The notes: a model not told the origin generated them from the letters alone. A DNA stretch of 64,000 nt from Acinetobacter sp. A47 (GCF_000805455.1 NZ_JSUS01000032.1:434001-498000); one strand, 5' to 3'. Positions 1 to 9,747 are shown, counted from the first letter of the stretch. Made by a program: numbers and translations.

Positions 1-654
1 CAAGTCACTCAGGAGACCTCGTCTCTGGCAGCCTGTCTTGCAACCAAGACAGGTCAGATTCTGGCCAGAGATAAAACCGAACATATCAAGCTTTCTGCGA
101 TACAACGCACGCAACTGCAACACGAAATCAAGGCCGCCCTGCAGCAGAGCCAGTATAGTCAGGGCATGGGCTTTGCCAGTTATAGTCCGGCAACCCAAGC
201 CGAGCAGGAATACTGGACACTGGAGTGGTGGTATAAGAAAGAAAATCAGTTACAGCAAGCACAGCTGGAAAACTACCAGAATGCCCAACGCTTTCTGGAT
301 TTCCGCACTTTTGAATGGTTCCAGCAACCTGCTACAAATAAACAGCCGTGCATTTATGGGCCTTATGTCGATTACATCTGTAATGGCGCTTATACCATTA
401 CCATCGCTCATCCGGTGATGATCAATGATCAGTTTGTCGGGGTGATTGCCATTGATGTACTGGTTTCAGCGCTGGAAAAAGTATTGCTTCCTCAATTGAA
501 AAAAATCAAGCAGAAAGCAGTCATTACCAATCGTATTGCCCGGGTCATTACCTCCAATGACATCAGTATCAGAACCGGCACACTCCTCAAGCACCTGACT
601 AATCCCTCTTATAGTAACGTAACGGGTCAGTCGTTCCAGCTCGTGATGATCTAG
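1..654 (+). CDS. Cache (PDC-like) sensor domain protein, 5' end outside the window
   Basis: The reading frame is open from base 1 to the stop at 652-654, so 217 residues are visible and the start lies upstream. The stretch GPYVDY (about residues 120-125), followed by an alternating hydrophobic segment with AHPVMINDQFVGVIAIDV (about residues 135-152), is typical of a double-Cache ligand-binding domain. No histidine kinase, GGDEF or chemotaxis domain follows, so the visible product looks like a stand-alone sensor. It lies 148 bases upstream of the likely original start of an amino-acid permease on the same strand, which suggests, by inference only, a role in sensing the transported compound. 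The exact family and ligand cannot be told. Confidence 0.6.
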   Translation, partial: QVTQETSSLAACLATKTGQILARDKTEHIKLSAIQRTQLQHEIKAALQQSQYSQGMGFASYSPATQAEQEYWTLEWWYKKENQLQQAQLENYQNAQRFLDFRTFEWFQQPATNKQPCIYGPYVDYICNGAYTITIAHPVMINDQFVGVIAIDVLVSALEKVLLPQLKKIKQKAVITNRIARVITSNDISIRTGTLLKHLTNPSYSNVTGQSFQLVMI

Positions 655-802
655 CGTTAAGCAGACCTCAATTCGGCTTTTAACGCCCCTTTTCCTGTAA
701 ATCCCTCTCTTTGGCTTGCTAAAACAGGCCGGGGGATCTTTTGCCTAAAAATTACAAGTGCTTTTCCGGATAGAAAACTACAATAGAACAGGTTAAAACA
801 AT

Positions 803-2152
803 ATGGAACCACAATCTGCTTCAACTTAAAAACTCTCATTATGGCAAGTGACTGTGATCGGCATTGCTTATATGACTCCCATGACGGTATTTGACACTTT
901 TGGCATTGTTTCAGGTATTACCCAGGGACATGTGCCCTTGGCCTATCTATTGGCACTGTCTACCATGCTCCTGACCGCTTTTAGTTATGCACGCTTTAGT
1001 AAATATACTGAAAAAGCAGGTTCTGCCTATACCTATACCTATACCTATACCTATACCGCAGAAAGTATCGGGTCTAAAAGCGGCCTGTTCGTGGGTTGGT
1101 GTACACTACTTGATTATTTATTGCTGCCTTTAATTAATGTCTTGCTGGCAGCCATTTATTTAACCGCCCTCATCCCCAGTGTCCCCTACTGGTGCTGGGT
1201 CATTGTGACGACAGGTGTGGTAACGCTGGTCAATTGTTTCCGTATCCGCCTGCTTGCCAATCTCAGCCTGTTTTTCGTATTTGCCCCGATTATCCTGATG
1301 ATCATTTTTGTGTATCTGGTGATTCAGGGGATTGGAAGCAGACAAGGTTATGCATATGTACTGACCTTAAATCCTTTATGGCATGGTCAACAGGCGTTAT
1401 TGCCGCTGGTTGCAGGTGCTTCGGTACTGTGTTTTTCTTTTCTGGGTTTCGATGCGGTGACCACATTATCGAATGAAACCAGACAGCCGACCAAGACCAT
1501 TCCTCGAGCAGTCCTGCTGACCACACTTTTTGGCGGAATGATCTTCTTTACCGCATCCTGGTTCATTCAGCTGTATTATCCTACCAATGCGCGTTTCCAA
1601 CATCCGTCAGAAGCATTGCCAGAAATCGTACTTTATGTCGGCGGCGCACTATTTCAGTCAATTTTTTTATGTGGACAAATCATGAATACCCTTACTTCTG
1701 GCCTTGCCTCTCATGCCAGTGCGTCCCGCTTGCTCTATCTCATGGGTAAAGATAATATTTTCCCTCAAAAATATTTTGGAAACTTGCATGCTTCCCTAGG
1801 CACGCCATTTTTTTCTGTTCTGTTTGTTGGTGGCATTTGCCTGACTGCCATCTTTTTAAATCTGGCCCAATTGATCAGCCTGATTAGCTTTGGAGCACTG
1901 GTCGCCTTTACCGCTGTTAATTTTTCAGTCTTTGTCCGCTTTTACATCAGGGAAAAACAGCGTTCAGGATTTAAAAATAAATTCTTCAATCTTTTCTTAC
2001 CACTACTCTCGGTCATTAGCATTGCTTGTCTCTGGATTAACCTTGATTCATCCGCCTTAAAATTTGGCAGTTTCTGGTTAGCGATGGGCGTTTTTCTGTT
2101 TATTTACAAAGTTCTCAGAAAACAAAAAATGAGCCTAAGCAATGCCTATTGA
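803..2152 (+). pseudogene. APC-family amino-acid permease, disrupted or N-terminally truncated
   Basis: The protein is a multi-pass amino acid/polyamine/organocation permease. TM1 carries GIAYMTPMTVFDTFG and the later FLGFDAVTTLSNE segment is typical of APC transporters. An ATG at 803 with an AGG ribosome site opens a plausible leader, but its ninth codon is TAA (827-829). The frame then continues KLSLWQ into TM1, so a single CAA-to-TAA change may have interrupted the gene. The longest uninterrupted frame begins at GTG 848 (434 residues, to 2152), which has no clear ribosome site and starts right at TM1. A Tyr-Thr repeat of five units lies after TM2. It may be a pseudogene, or be translated weakly from the internal GTG. 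Confidence 0.6.
1026..1057 (+). repeat. In-frame hexanucleotide tandem repeat (CCTATA, 5.3 copies)
   Basis: Five full CCTATA units plus CC encode (Tyr-Thr)5 just after the conserved GSAY of the permease. Homologues normally have one or two Tyr-Thr pairs here, so this looks like slippage expansion. Unit changes are in frame and alter loop length rather than causing frameshifts. Confidence 0.8.
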
Positions 2153-2202
2153 GCAGCACATCTTGCTGTCTCTGCTAATCAGCAGGTGGCATGTATTCCT
2201 GC

Positions 2203-2234
2203 AAAAAGTTACTGCATTTTCCGGTAACTTTTTT
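2203..2234. terminator. Bidirectional terminator between the permease and paaY
   Basis: Inverted repeat AAAAAGTTAC / GTAACTTTTT with an 11-base loop. T-runs follow the stem on both strands, which fits the convergent permease and paaY genes. Stem GC content is low. Confidence 0.6.
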
Positions 2235-2356
2235 CTGGATTGAGACAAAGTGACACCCAAACGGGCAAACAGGTTGAGCTGATTGCAGCAGCACTCGTTC
2301 CAGTCAGGGGTGATCCTAACTAAACAGCACATGATATCAACCACACGTTTAATCCG

Positions 2357-2956
2357 TCAGATTTCTGGTTTGATCTGATGATCTGACTGAAAATCGCGAT
2401 AAGTCTTACGTTGCGGGGAATCTTCGGCTAGAGGTTGTACTTCTGTCATGGTACTTAGACAACGCTGTGCCAGCTGGATATATTCTTGTGTACCTTTTAT
2501 TTTCCAGTTCCGTTCTTGCTCTGATAAATCGCGAATTACTTTTGCCGGACTGCCCATAGCCAGTACATTGGCAGGAATGTGATCCTTGGTTTTCACCAGA
2601 CTGTTGGCGCCGATAATGCTGTTTTCCCCGATCTCGGCATAGTCCAGTATCACACTGTTCATGCCGATCAAGGCATTCTTGCCGATACGGCAGCCATGCA
2701 AGGTCGTCGCATGCCCAATGTGCCCCATTTCCTCAATCAGGGTGACACTTTGCGGAAAGCCATGAATGATGCAGCCGTCCTGTACATTGGCATGCTGCCT
2801 GATCTGAATCCGCCCAAAATCGGCTCGCAGTGAAGCAAAGGGCCCGATATAAACACCGGCTTCAATGATCACATCACCAATCAGCACGGCCGTAGGATGA
2901 ACAAATGCCTCAGGATGAACAACCGGAACTACACCATCAATACTGTAACAAGGCAT
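2357..2956 (-). CDS. paaY: Phenylacetate degradation protein PaaY, hexapeptide-repeat thioesterase
   Basis: PaaY is a left-handed beta-helix protein of the gamma-carbonic-anhydrase fold. In known paa systems it hydrolyses stalled or toxic CoA intermediates of phenylacetate breakdown. Residues near the N-terminus ([20 protein letters not shown]) and the repeating hexapeptides ([35 protein letters not shown]) match the family and supply the histidines that bind metal. About 199 residues, the usual length. I chose the ATG at 2956, which gives the usual MPCYSIDG start; an in-frame ATG at 2971 is possible. Its start overlaps the end of paaX, so the two are translationally coupled as the last genes of the cluster. 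Confidence 0.9.
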   Translation of the reverse strand: MPCYSIDGVVPVVHPEAFVHPTAVLIGDVIIEAGVYIGPFASLRADFGRIQIRQHANVQDGCIIHGFPQSVTLIEEMGHIGHATTLHGCRIGKNALIGMNSVILDYAEIGENSIIGANSLVKTKDHIPANVLAMGSPAKVIRDLSEQERNWKIKGTQEYIQLAQRCLSTMTEVQPLAEDSPQRKTYRDFQSDHQIKPEI

Positions 2957-3902
2957 CAGCCATTCTCTCATTATTTTGGCTCAGGCCACCAAAACGCCGC
3001 CAAAAATGTGCAGTCGCATTGGGCATGGGCCCTTCCGAGGTTGCCGCAACCGACAGGAAATAGTCATCTGCGGCTTCAAAGACTTTTTTATAAATATTCA
3101 TGGATAACGTACGTGCCTTGACCGCCGGCCAGTCTGTCGATAACAGCTCTAATGGCAAAGCCGGGTCTTTAAGCAAAATCCGACGATAATAATGAATCAG
3201 TAAAGTCCTGATCTGAAAGGCCTGAACCGGTTCAATCTCTTCTTCTTCCTGCATCAGAATTGCACCAACTTCCCGGAACATATCCAGAAATTGCAGGTAA
3301 CGTTGCCGTAACTCATCAATCGGCCAGTTGGTCTCGAGCATGCGGCTAATCGTGTCGGTCGAGTTATTAAACAGCTGCAAGGTTTCTGCCTTGAACACCA
3401 CCACCTGCTCACTCATGTTGAGATCAAGCAATAACTTTTGTAGCTGTAGCCTGTTCGAGCCGGGATAAGCCATCAGGTTGGTCGAGATACTGGCGAAGCC
3501 TAGCCATTCCAGTTCTTTCTTCAAAAAAGCCTTGTTGTCCGTATCCAGACTCGACATCAGGATCAGATCCCAGGAATGATCCCATTCCTTCATCTGATCG
3601 TTATAAATCCGTTGCTCGGCCTGTAAATACTTGGAACGGCTGGCATCAGTAATGCGATAGAAGCTGGTTCTGCCAATCCTGTCCGAATCAAGCCAGTCAT
3701 TTTTGACCAGCCGAAAAACAGAAGTGCGTACCGCACGATCATTAAAGTCAAACAGCTCCATTAGCTGAATCAGGCTAGCCAGACTGATATTACCGCCACG
3801 ATGTAGCACTGAATCCCCAAAAATAGTCGAAATCAGCGAAGTTCCACTCAAGGTTTCATTCTGGATAATCGAATCAATAATTTGCTGTAGCTTTGCACTC
3901 AT
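2937..3902 (-). CDS. paaX: Phenylacetate degradation transcriptional repressor PaaX
   Basis: PaaX is a GntR-like winged-helix repressor that releases DNA on binding phenylacetyl-CoA. The N-terminal winged helix (roughly residues 20-85, with [18 protein letters not shown]) and the PaaX core and C-terminal domains give 321 residues, normal for the family (about 316). The start at 3902 ([11 protein letters not shown]) is chosen because homologues begin there; an open frame reaches 28 codons further upstream through the palindromic operator-like region and is unlikely to be coding. It follows paaK after a 61-base gap holding two interlocked inverted repeats, which could be a site for its own control. 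Confidence 0.93.
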   Translation of the reverse strand: MSAKLQQIIDSIIQNETLSGTSLISTIFGDSVLHRGGNISLASLIQLMELFDFNDRAVRTSVFRLVKNDWLDSDRIGRTSFYRITDASRSKYLQAEQRIYNDQMKEWDHSWDLILMSSLDTDNKAFLKKELEWLGFASISTNLMAYPGSNRLQLQKLLLDLNMSEQVVVFKAETLQLFNNSTDTISRMLETNWPIDELRQRYLQFLDMFREVGAILMQEEEEIEPVQAFQIRTLLIHYYRRILLKDPALPLELLSTDWPAVKARTLSMNIYKKVFEAADDYFLSVAATSEGPMPNATAHFWRRFGGLSQNNERMADALLQY

Positions 3903-3914
3903 ACGGTTATCTTG

Positions 3915-3953
3915 GTATCTAGATTCAGGGTATATAGATACTATACCCTGAAT
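3915..3953. promoter_or_regulatory. Interlocked inverted repeats upstream of paaX, probable operator
   Basis: Two overlapping perfect inverted repeats lie in the 61 bases between paaK and paaX. One is ATTCAGGGTATA (3923-3934) / TATACCCTGAAT (3942-3953), 12 base pairs with a 7-base centre. The other is GTATCTA (3915-3921) / TAGATAC (3935-3941), whose right arm is exactly the centre of the first. There is no T-run, so a terminator is unlikely. PaaX autoregulation is inferred from position. Confidence 0.5.
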
Positions 3954-3963
3954 GATCATAATG

Positions 3964-5253
3964 TTAAGCAATCTGACGCATATCAATAACGCGTTTTGCC
4001 TTCCCTTCCGAACGCGGCAAAGTCAGTTCATTGACCACTTCAACCGTCACCGAAATACCAATCATGGTTTTGATCCGCTGCATTAACTGCTGAGCCAGCT
4101 GCTGTGCCTGCAGGTTGCAGTTATGGCACATCTCGGTACGAATGTGCAAGGTATCCATGTGACCTTTCTTGGCGACCAGAATTTCGTAGTTTGGTACCAG
4201 ACTTGGAACCTGTAGAATCTGTTCTTCAATCTGGGTCGGGAATACATTTACACCACGAATGATCAGCATGTCGTCGCTGCGTCCTACAATTTTATCCATA
4301 CGGCGCATGGCCAGATTCTGGCCTGCCAGCAAACGGGTCAAATCACGGGTACGGTAACGGATAATCGGTAAACCTTCTTTGGTAATGGTGGTAAATACCA
4401 GTTCGCCCAGTTCGCCATCCTTACATACTTCACCGGTTTCCGGATTGATGATTTCAGGATAAAAATGATCTTCCCAGATGGTCAGTCCTTCGCCTTCATC
4501 CAGACATTGCATGGCGACACCGGGCCCCATAATTTCTGACAGGCCATAAATATCCAGTGCCTTGATATTCAGGCGCTCCTCGATCTCGCGGCGTAACTCT
4601 TTTGACCAGGGCTCAGCTCCAAAAATACCCACCTTTAACGAAGTATTACGTGCACTCCCTAATTGCTGCTCGAGCTTTTCAATAATACTGACACAATACG
4701 ATGGCGTGACCATGATTGCGGTTGGTTTAAAGTCCTGAATCAGTTGTACCTGTTTTTCGGTCTGTCCACCTGACATCGGAATCACAGTTGCACCCAAGCG
4801 TTCAGCACCATAATGTGCACCTAAACCACCGGTAAACAGGCCATAGCCATAAGCCACCTGAATCATGTCCTTGGCACTCAAGCCCGCCATGCGTAAACAA
4901 CGCGCTACGATATCCGACCAGGTATTGATGTCTTTTTGGGTATAACCCACGACTGTTGGTTTACCTGTCGTACCTGAAGATGCGTGTAAACGCACAATTT
5001 GCTCTTGCGGAACGGCAAACATGCCAAACGGATAGTTGTCACGTAAATCCTGTTTGGTGGTAAATGGAAACTTGGCCAGATCATCCAGTGTCACAAAATC
5101 ATCCGGATGCACGCCTGCATCATCAAACTTTTTCTTATACACCGGACTATTGGCATAAACATAAGCCAATGTCTGTTTTAACCGTCGGGTTTGAAGTGCT
5201 CGCAACTCGGCAAGCGTCATTTTTTCTACATTGTCTGTCATGAGGCTATCCAC
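3964..5253 (-). CDS. paaK: Phenylacetate-CoA ligase
   Basis: PaaK activates phenylacetate to phenylacetyl-CoA with ATP and CoA, the first step of the pathway. The adenylate-forming signature HASSGTTGKPTVVGYT is at about residues 90-105, the family segment AYGYGLFTGGLGAHYGAERLG follows, and the C-terminal domain carries the GRSDDMLIIRGVNVFP hinge. At 429 residues it is of normal length. The frame opens at GTG 5253, 8 bases after a GGAG; an in-frame ATG at 5241 with a weaker site is the alternative. It sits 164 bases downstream of paaJ, a wide gap for this cluster that may hold a separate promoter. Confidence 0.95.
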   Translation of the reverse strand: MDSLMTDNVEKMTLAELRALQTRRLKQTLAYVYANSPVYKKKFDDAGVHPDDFVTLDDLAKFPFTTKQDLRDNYPFGMFAVPQEQIVRLHASSGTTGKPTVVGYTQKDINTWSDIVARCLRMAGLSAKDMIQVAYGYGLFTGGLGAHYGAERLGATVIPMSGGQTEKQVQLIQDFKPTAIMVTPSYCVSIIEKLEQQLGSARNTSLKVGIFGAEPWSKELRREIEERLNIKALDIYGLSEIMGPGVAMQCLDEGEGLTIWEDHFYPEIINPETGEVCKDGELGELVFTTITKEGLPIIRYRTRDLTRLLAGQNLAMRRMDKIVGRSDDMLIIRGVNVFPTQIEEQILQVPSLVPNYEILVAKKGHMDTLHIRTEMCHNCNLQAQQLAQQLMQRIKTMIGISVTVEVVNELTLPRSEGKAKRVIDMRQIA

Positions 5254-5417
5254 TGCCTGTTCTCCTATTTCGTTATATTATTTGAACCGTTTCAATAAAT
5301 TCAGGGTTAACCTGATCAGGGGTGCCACTGTCTGCATCTCATGCCTTGTTGTTTAAAGCGCTTGAAGCGCTCTTGCGCTAGCCGATAATGCAATGCATCC
5401 CAGATTGCCCGTCTACC

Positions 5418-6629
5418 CTATGCTAAATTTTCTAAAATCAGGGCAACACCTTGTCCGACACCGACGCACATGGTGCACAGTGCATATTTGCCCTCACGTT
5501 TTTTCAGCTCCCGGGTTGCGGTCATCACCAGACGCGTACCACTCATTCCCAGCGGATGACCCAGTGCGATTGCTCCACCATTCGGGTTAACACGTGTATC
5601 ATTATCACTCAGTCCCAATTCACGCATACAGGCCAAGGATTGTGCGGCAAATGCTTCATTCAGCTCAATCACATCCATCTGCTCCAGACGAAGGCCTGTC
5701 TGTTTCAACAGTTTCTGTACTGCGGGCACTGGTCCAATACCCATATATTTCGGTTCAACCCCGGCACTGGTCATCGCCACCACGCGTGCCAAGGGCTTTA
5801 GGCCATGCGTATCGGCAAACTGACGATTGGTCAGCAACACACACGCCGAGCCATCGTTCACACCTGAAGCATTGCCAGCCGTGACTGAACCACCCTCTTT
5901 ACGGAAGGGTGCTTTCAGTTTTGCCAAACTTTCCAGAGTGGTATCGGCACGCGGATGTTCGTCCTGTGAAAAGACAGTGATATTCTTTTTACGATCGGCC
6001 AGTTCAACAGGTAGTATTTCCCCCTCAAAAAAGCCGGCTTGTTGTGCCGCAGCCACTTTTTGCTGGCTACGCAGCGCAAATGCATCCTGATCCTGACGAC
6101 TGATACGGTATTTTTCAGCCACATGCTCAGCCGTTTCCGGCATGCTGTCAGTCCCAAACTGTGCTTTCATCTTCTTATTGATAAAACGCCAGCCAATAGT
6201 GGTATCAAAAATCTCGGGACTACGTCCGAATGCTTCGGTTGGCTTGGCTTGCACAAAAGGTGCCCGACTCATCGACTCGACCCCGCCCGCCAGTACAAAT
6301 TGTGATTCGCCCGATTTGATCGATCGTGCCGCCAAACCTACTGCATCCAGCCCTGAAGCACAAAGACGATTCACCGTCATAGCAGGAACTGCCTCTGGTA
6401 ATCCCGCCAACAAGGTTGCCATGCGTGCCACATTACGGTTATCTTCACCCGCCTGATTGGCACAACCTAAAAATACTTCATCTAAATCCTGCCAAGGTAG
6501 ATGCGCATGTTTTTCTTTTAAATGTTTGATCGGCAATGCCGCAAGGTCATCGGTACGTACCGAACTCAAAGACCCGGCATAGCGGCCAATCGGGGTACGG
6601 ATAAAATCACAAATCAAAACCTCTTCCAT
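5418..6629 (-). CDS. paaJ: 3-oxoadipyl-CoA / 3-oxo-5,6-dehydrosuberyl-CoA thiolase
   Basis: This thiolase makes the last cleavages of the paa pathway, releasing acetyl-CoA and succinyl-CoA. The active-site cysteine lies in VNRLCASGLDAV (about Cys90), the histidine in GGAIALGHPLGMSGTR and the second cysteine in ALCTMCVGVGQG near the C-terminus. The 403-residue length fits the PcaF/PaaJ family. A pcaF role in the protocatechuate pathway would use the same chemistry, but the location directly after paaH supports PaaJ. Confidence 0.93.
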   Translation of the reverse strand: MEEVLICDFIRTPIGRYAGSLSSVRTDDLAALPIKHLKEKHAHLPWQDLDEVFLGCANQAGEDNRNVARMATLLAGLPEAVPAMTVNRLCASGLDAVGLAARSIKSGESQFVLAGGVESMSRAPFVQAKPTEAFGRSPEIFDTTIGWRFINKKMKAQFGTDSMPETAEHVAEKYRISRQDQDAFALRSQQKVAAAQQAGFFEGEILPVELADRKKNITVFSQDEHPRADTTLESLAKLKAPFRKEGGSVTAGNASGVNDGSACVLLTNRQFADTHGLKPLARVVAMTSAGVEPKYMGIGPVPAVQKLLKQTGLRLEQMDVIELNEAFAAQSLACMRELGLSDNDTRVNPNGGAIALGHPLGMSGTRLVMTATRELKKREGKYALCTMCVGVGQGVALILENLA

Positions 6630-6641
6630 GATGACTCCTGC

Positions 6642-8180
6642 TTATGCAAATGCGGTTAAATCTTTTGAATAATCGAGCGCCAGACTTTGCTGCTGTGCTA
6701 CATATTGTTTGAGATAAAGACTTGCGCGATATTTTTCTTCGCCATAGATGGCATATAAATTATTTAAGGTCTGTAGCACATAGGGTGCGCCCAGCTGCAT
6801 CATCCATTGATACGGCCCCTTAGGATAATTGACGCCATAGCGCATGGCATTATCAATATCTTCCATCGTGGCAATCCCGTGCAGGCTGGCCTCGCAGGCT
6901 TCATTGATCAACAGGACAATGGTACGCAAGGTTAATAATGCAGGATGGTCGGTAATCCAGATCACATGAATCTGGGATTGGGCAAAAAGGGCCTCCACCT
7001 TGGCCAGATCGTCGGTCTGGCATAACCGGTTATGACTCAGTACCACCGCTTGCGCCTGTGCAAAATCATGATGCCAGTCCATCAATACCGTTTTACGGCT
7101 TAGATAGTTCAGGTTGGCCGATTCGCCCTGACTTAAACGCAGGTCAATTTCATCTATCTGAATGATGTTTTCTTCATGTTCAGCCCCGCTATTGAGTGCC
7201 AGGCGTGTGAGTAACTCAGGTAACTGAGACCATGTGCCTTTAACCTGAAGCTGTGCTTGAAAAGGTGTGGTACTCAGGGCTTGAGGTTGAAATGTCGAAT
7301 ACTGATTTTTTTCATCGTAGTGATAAAAACCCTGTTTGGCCTTGCGTCCCCATGCGCCTGCATCAACCAGTTCTTTCTGAATCAGGCTTGGACGGTAACG
7401 CGGCTCATAAAAGAACGCTTCATAAACACTTTGCGTCACAGAAAAATTCACATCCTGCCCAATCAGATCAGTCAGCTCACATGGACCCATGGCAAAACCA
7501 CCACACTGCTTTAAGGCATAGTCCAGCTGATCATAGCTGGTGACCTGTTCTTGCAGCGCCCGAAATGCTTCTGCATAAAATGGACGGGCAATCCGGTTCA
7601 CAATAAAGCCAGGTGTCGATTTGGTCAGCACCGGAATTTTTTTCCAAACCAGCATCAAGGCTTTTAAGGCCTGACATAAGGCCACTGGCGTTTTTAAACC
7701 TTGGACAATTTCAACCAGCTTCATCACTGGTGCAGGATTGAAGAAATGCAGCCCCACCACACGTTCAGGCTGTGGAATCCCGGCTGAAATCGCAGTAACC
7801 GAAATTGAAGAAGTATTGCTAGTAAAAACAGTCTGTTTACTACAAATGCTTGCAAGCTGTTTAAATACGGCCTGCTTGACCTCCAGTTTTTCAACCACGG
7901 CCTCAATTACCAGCTCCGCATCAGCTAAATCGTCTATACCATCGGCAATACTTAAACGGGAACATGCCTGCTGAACCTGCTCATGCGTTATTTTGCCTTT
8001 TTCAACCAGTTTGGCAAAAGTCTGGTTCAATCCGACGACCGCCTGTCTGGTCTTTTCACGATCAAGGTCATACAGAATCGTAGCGTGACCATTCATGATC
8101 GCCAACTGGGCAATCTCGATTCCCATGGTCCCCGAGCCAATCACGGCGATTTTGGCATTAGATAAATCAAAACTCATCAT
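6642..8180 (-). CDS. paaH: 3-hydroxyadipyl-CoA dehydrogenase PaaH
   Basis: NAD-dependent oxidation of 3-hydroxyadipyl-CoA to 3-oxoadipyl-CoA. The N-terminal Rossmann motif AVIGSGTMG (about residues 12-20) is followed by the 3-hydroxyacyl-CoA dehydrogenase segments NTSSISVTAI, GLHFFNPAPVMKLVEI and STPGFIVNRIARPFYAEA. A second C-terminal 3HCDH domain (INEACEASLHGIATMEDIDNAMRYGVNYPKGP) completes 512 residues, the length of PaaH-type enzymes. The stop lies 12 bases before paaJ and the start 2 bases after paaG. Confidence 0.94.
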   Translation of the reverse strand: MMSFDLSNAKIAVIGSGTMGIEIAQLAIMNGHATILYDLDREKTRQAVVGLNQTFAKLVEKGKITHEQVQQACSRLSIADGIDDLADAELVIEAVVEKLEVKQAVFKQLASICSKQTVFTSNTSSISVTAISAGIPQPERVVGLHFFNPAPVMKLVEIVQGLKTPVALCQALKALMLVWKKIPVLTKSTPGFIVNRIARPFYAEAFRALQEQVTSYDQLDYALKQCGGFAMGPCELTDLIGQDVNFSVTQSVYEAFFYEPRYRPSLIQKELVDAGAWGRKAKQGFYHYDEKNQYSTFQPQALSTTPFQAQLQVKGTWSQLPELLTRLALNSGAEHEENIIQIDEIDLRLSQGESANLNYLSRKTVLMDWHHDFAQAQAVVLSHNRLCQTDDLAKVEALFAQSQIHVIWITDHPALLTLRTIVLLINEACEASLHGIATMEDIDNAMRYGVNYPKGPYQWMMQLGAPYVLQTLNNLYAIYGEEKYRASLYLKQYVAQQQSLALDYSKDLTAFA

Positions 8181-8182
8181 GC

Positions 8183-8974
8183 TTAACGTCCCTGAAAATT
8201 TGGCTCGCGCTTATTCATAAAGGCTTGAACCCCTTCACGATAATCTGCCGAACGGCCTGCAATACGCTGAAAATCGCGCTCTAAATGCATCTGTTCATCA
8301 AAACTATGGTTGCTGGATTGATGCAGGGCTTTTTTGATCAGTGACAGACCAAATGTCGGTTGCTTGGCAAGACGTTCTGCCAGTTCTGTGACCTTGTTTT
8401 TCAATTCTGCATCTTCGGCGACATCCCAGATCATGCCCCATTCTTTGGCGGTTTCAGCAGGTAATTTGTCACCCAGCAACGCCAGCCCCATGGCACGCGC
8501 ATGACCGACTGCACGTGGCAGGAACCAGGTTCCGCCCGAATCAGGTACCAGTCCTAAACGGCAAAAGGCTTGCACAAAGCTGGCAGATTTGGCTGCAATC
8601 ACCAGGTCACAGGCCAAGGCAATATTTGCCCCGGCACCCGCCGCCACGCCATTTACGGCACAGATCACCGGCTTCGGCATATTCACAAGGGTTTTAATGA
8701 GCGGGTTATAGTAAGTTTCAATCGAATAGCCCAGATCAGGTGCCGCAGCATTTGGGTCAACCACACGATCCCCCAGATCCTGTCCTGCGCAGAAACCACG
8801 ACCTTCGCCGCTGATCACAATACAGCGCACTTCCGGTTTTTTCGCCCACAGATTCAGAACCTCAGCCACCTCACGGTGCATCTCGACATTAAAGCTATTC
8901 AGAGCTTGCGGACGGTTAAAGGTTAGGTAGCCCACCGCATTTTTTTCTTCCACGATAATATTGTTATAGTCCAT
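8183..8974 (-). CDS. paaG: 1,2-epoxyphenylacetyl-CoA isomerase PaaG
   Basis: A crotonase-fold isomerase that converts ring-1,2-epoxyphenylacetyl-CoA to oxepin-CoA and also shifts double bonds later in the route. Crotonase features include GRGFCAGQDLGDR (about residues 58-70) and AVNGVAAGAGANIALACDLV (about residues 107-126), and an aspartate of the PaaG type occurs in LVPDSGGTWFLPR. The ATG at 8974 overlaps the paaF stop as TGATG and has GAGG upstream; a GTG one codon earlier is a less likely start. 263 residues, normal length. Confidence 0.94.
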   Translation of the reverse strand: MDYNNIIVEEKNAVGYLTFNRPQALNSFNVEMHREVAEVLNLWAKKPEVRCIVISGEGRGFCAGQDLGDRVVDPNAAAPDLGYSIETYYNPLIKTLVNMPKPVICAVNGVAAGAGANIALACDLVIAAKSASFVQAFCRLGLVPDSGGTWFLPRAVGHARAMGLALLGDKLPAETAKEWGMIWDVAEDAELKNKVTELAERLAKQPTFGLSLIKKALHQSSNHSFDEQMHLERDFQRIAGRSADYREGVQAFMNKREPNFQGR

Positions 8975-9747
8975 CACTCACCTCTAAACACTGGTTTTCT
9001 TTTTTCAAAAAATGCATTAATGCCTTCATTTCGATCTTTGGTGGCTGCCAACCAGACAAAGTTTTGCCGTTCGGATTTCAGTCCCTGACTTAATGTGGTT
9101 TCATGAATACTTTTGATCGATTGCTTGATCACCCGAATTGCCAAAGGCGCCTGTTTGGCAATCTTGCTTGCCAGTTGAATGGCATATTCCACGGTGAGCG
9201 CAGCCGGTACCACTTCACTACAGATGCCATGTTGCTGTGCCTGCTGAGCCGAGATCATCTCACCCGTCATGGCCCAGCGCATGGTCAGTTGCTGGCCTAC
9301 CAGTCGGGCTAAACGCTGTGTCCCGCCTGCGCCGGGTAACATCCCCAGACCAATCTCGGGCAAGGCAAATCTGGCATTGTCGCCACAAATGACCATGTCT
9401 GAATGCAACACCAGCTCAAAACCTGCACCCAGCGCATAACCATTCACTGCTGCAATGATAGGTTTGCTAAAACCGTCAATTTTCTGCCACAGCTTTGGAC
9501 GAATATCGAGCTGTAAGGACACCGCATCCATTGCCGCCAACTCGCTCAGGTCTGCACCCGCAGCAAAGCAACTGCTATTGCCGGTTAACACAACCACTTT
9601 CACTTGAGCATCGTGTTCAGCCTGTTCCAGCAAATCACATAGTTGCTGCAAGGTGGCATTGTTCAAGGCATTGCGTTTTTCCGGACGGTTCAAGCTCAGC
9701 AGCATGACACCCTCAAGTGGTGTTTCAACCTGAATCAAGCTTTGCAT
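8974..9747 (-). CDS. paaF: 2,3-dehydroadipyl-CoA hydratase PaaF
   Basis: An enoyl-CoA hydratase that adds water to 2,3-dehydroadipyl-CoA. Crotonase motifs NSSCFAAGADLSEL and AAVNGYALGAGFELVLHSDMV are present, and both catalytic glutamates appear available (GFELVLH and LPEIGLGMLPGAGGTQ). The ATG at 9747 follows AGAGGT by about seven bases and gives 257 residues, the usual length. An in-frame ATG at 9765 would overlap the end of paaE. Confidence 0.93.
   Translation of the reverse strand: MQSLIQVETPLEGVMLLSLNRPEKRNALNNATLQQLCDLLEQAEHDAQVKVVVLTGNSSCFAAGADLSELAAMDAVSLQLDIRPKLWQKIDGFSKPIIAAVNGYALGAGFELVLHSDMVICGDNARFALPEIGLGMLPGAGGTQRLARLVGQQLTMRWAMTGEMISAQQAQQHGICSEVVPAALTVEYAIQLASKIAKQAPLAIRVIKQSIKSIHETTLSQGLKSERQNFVWLAATKDRNEGINAFFEKRKPVFRGE

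Noticed and set aside
2579..2833. Open frames on the opposite strand of paaY, and similar long antisense frames over other genes
   Set aside because: They are shadows of well-supported genes on the other strand with no family motifs.
5341..5390. AGCGCT repeats in the paaJ-paaK gap as a repetitive element or terminator
   Set aside because: Only two short self-complementary AGCGCT copies, with no T-run and no further copies seen in the window.
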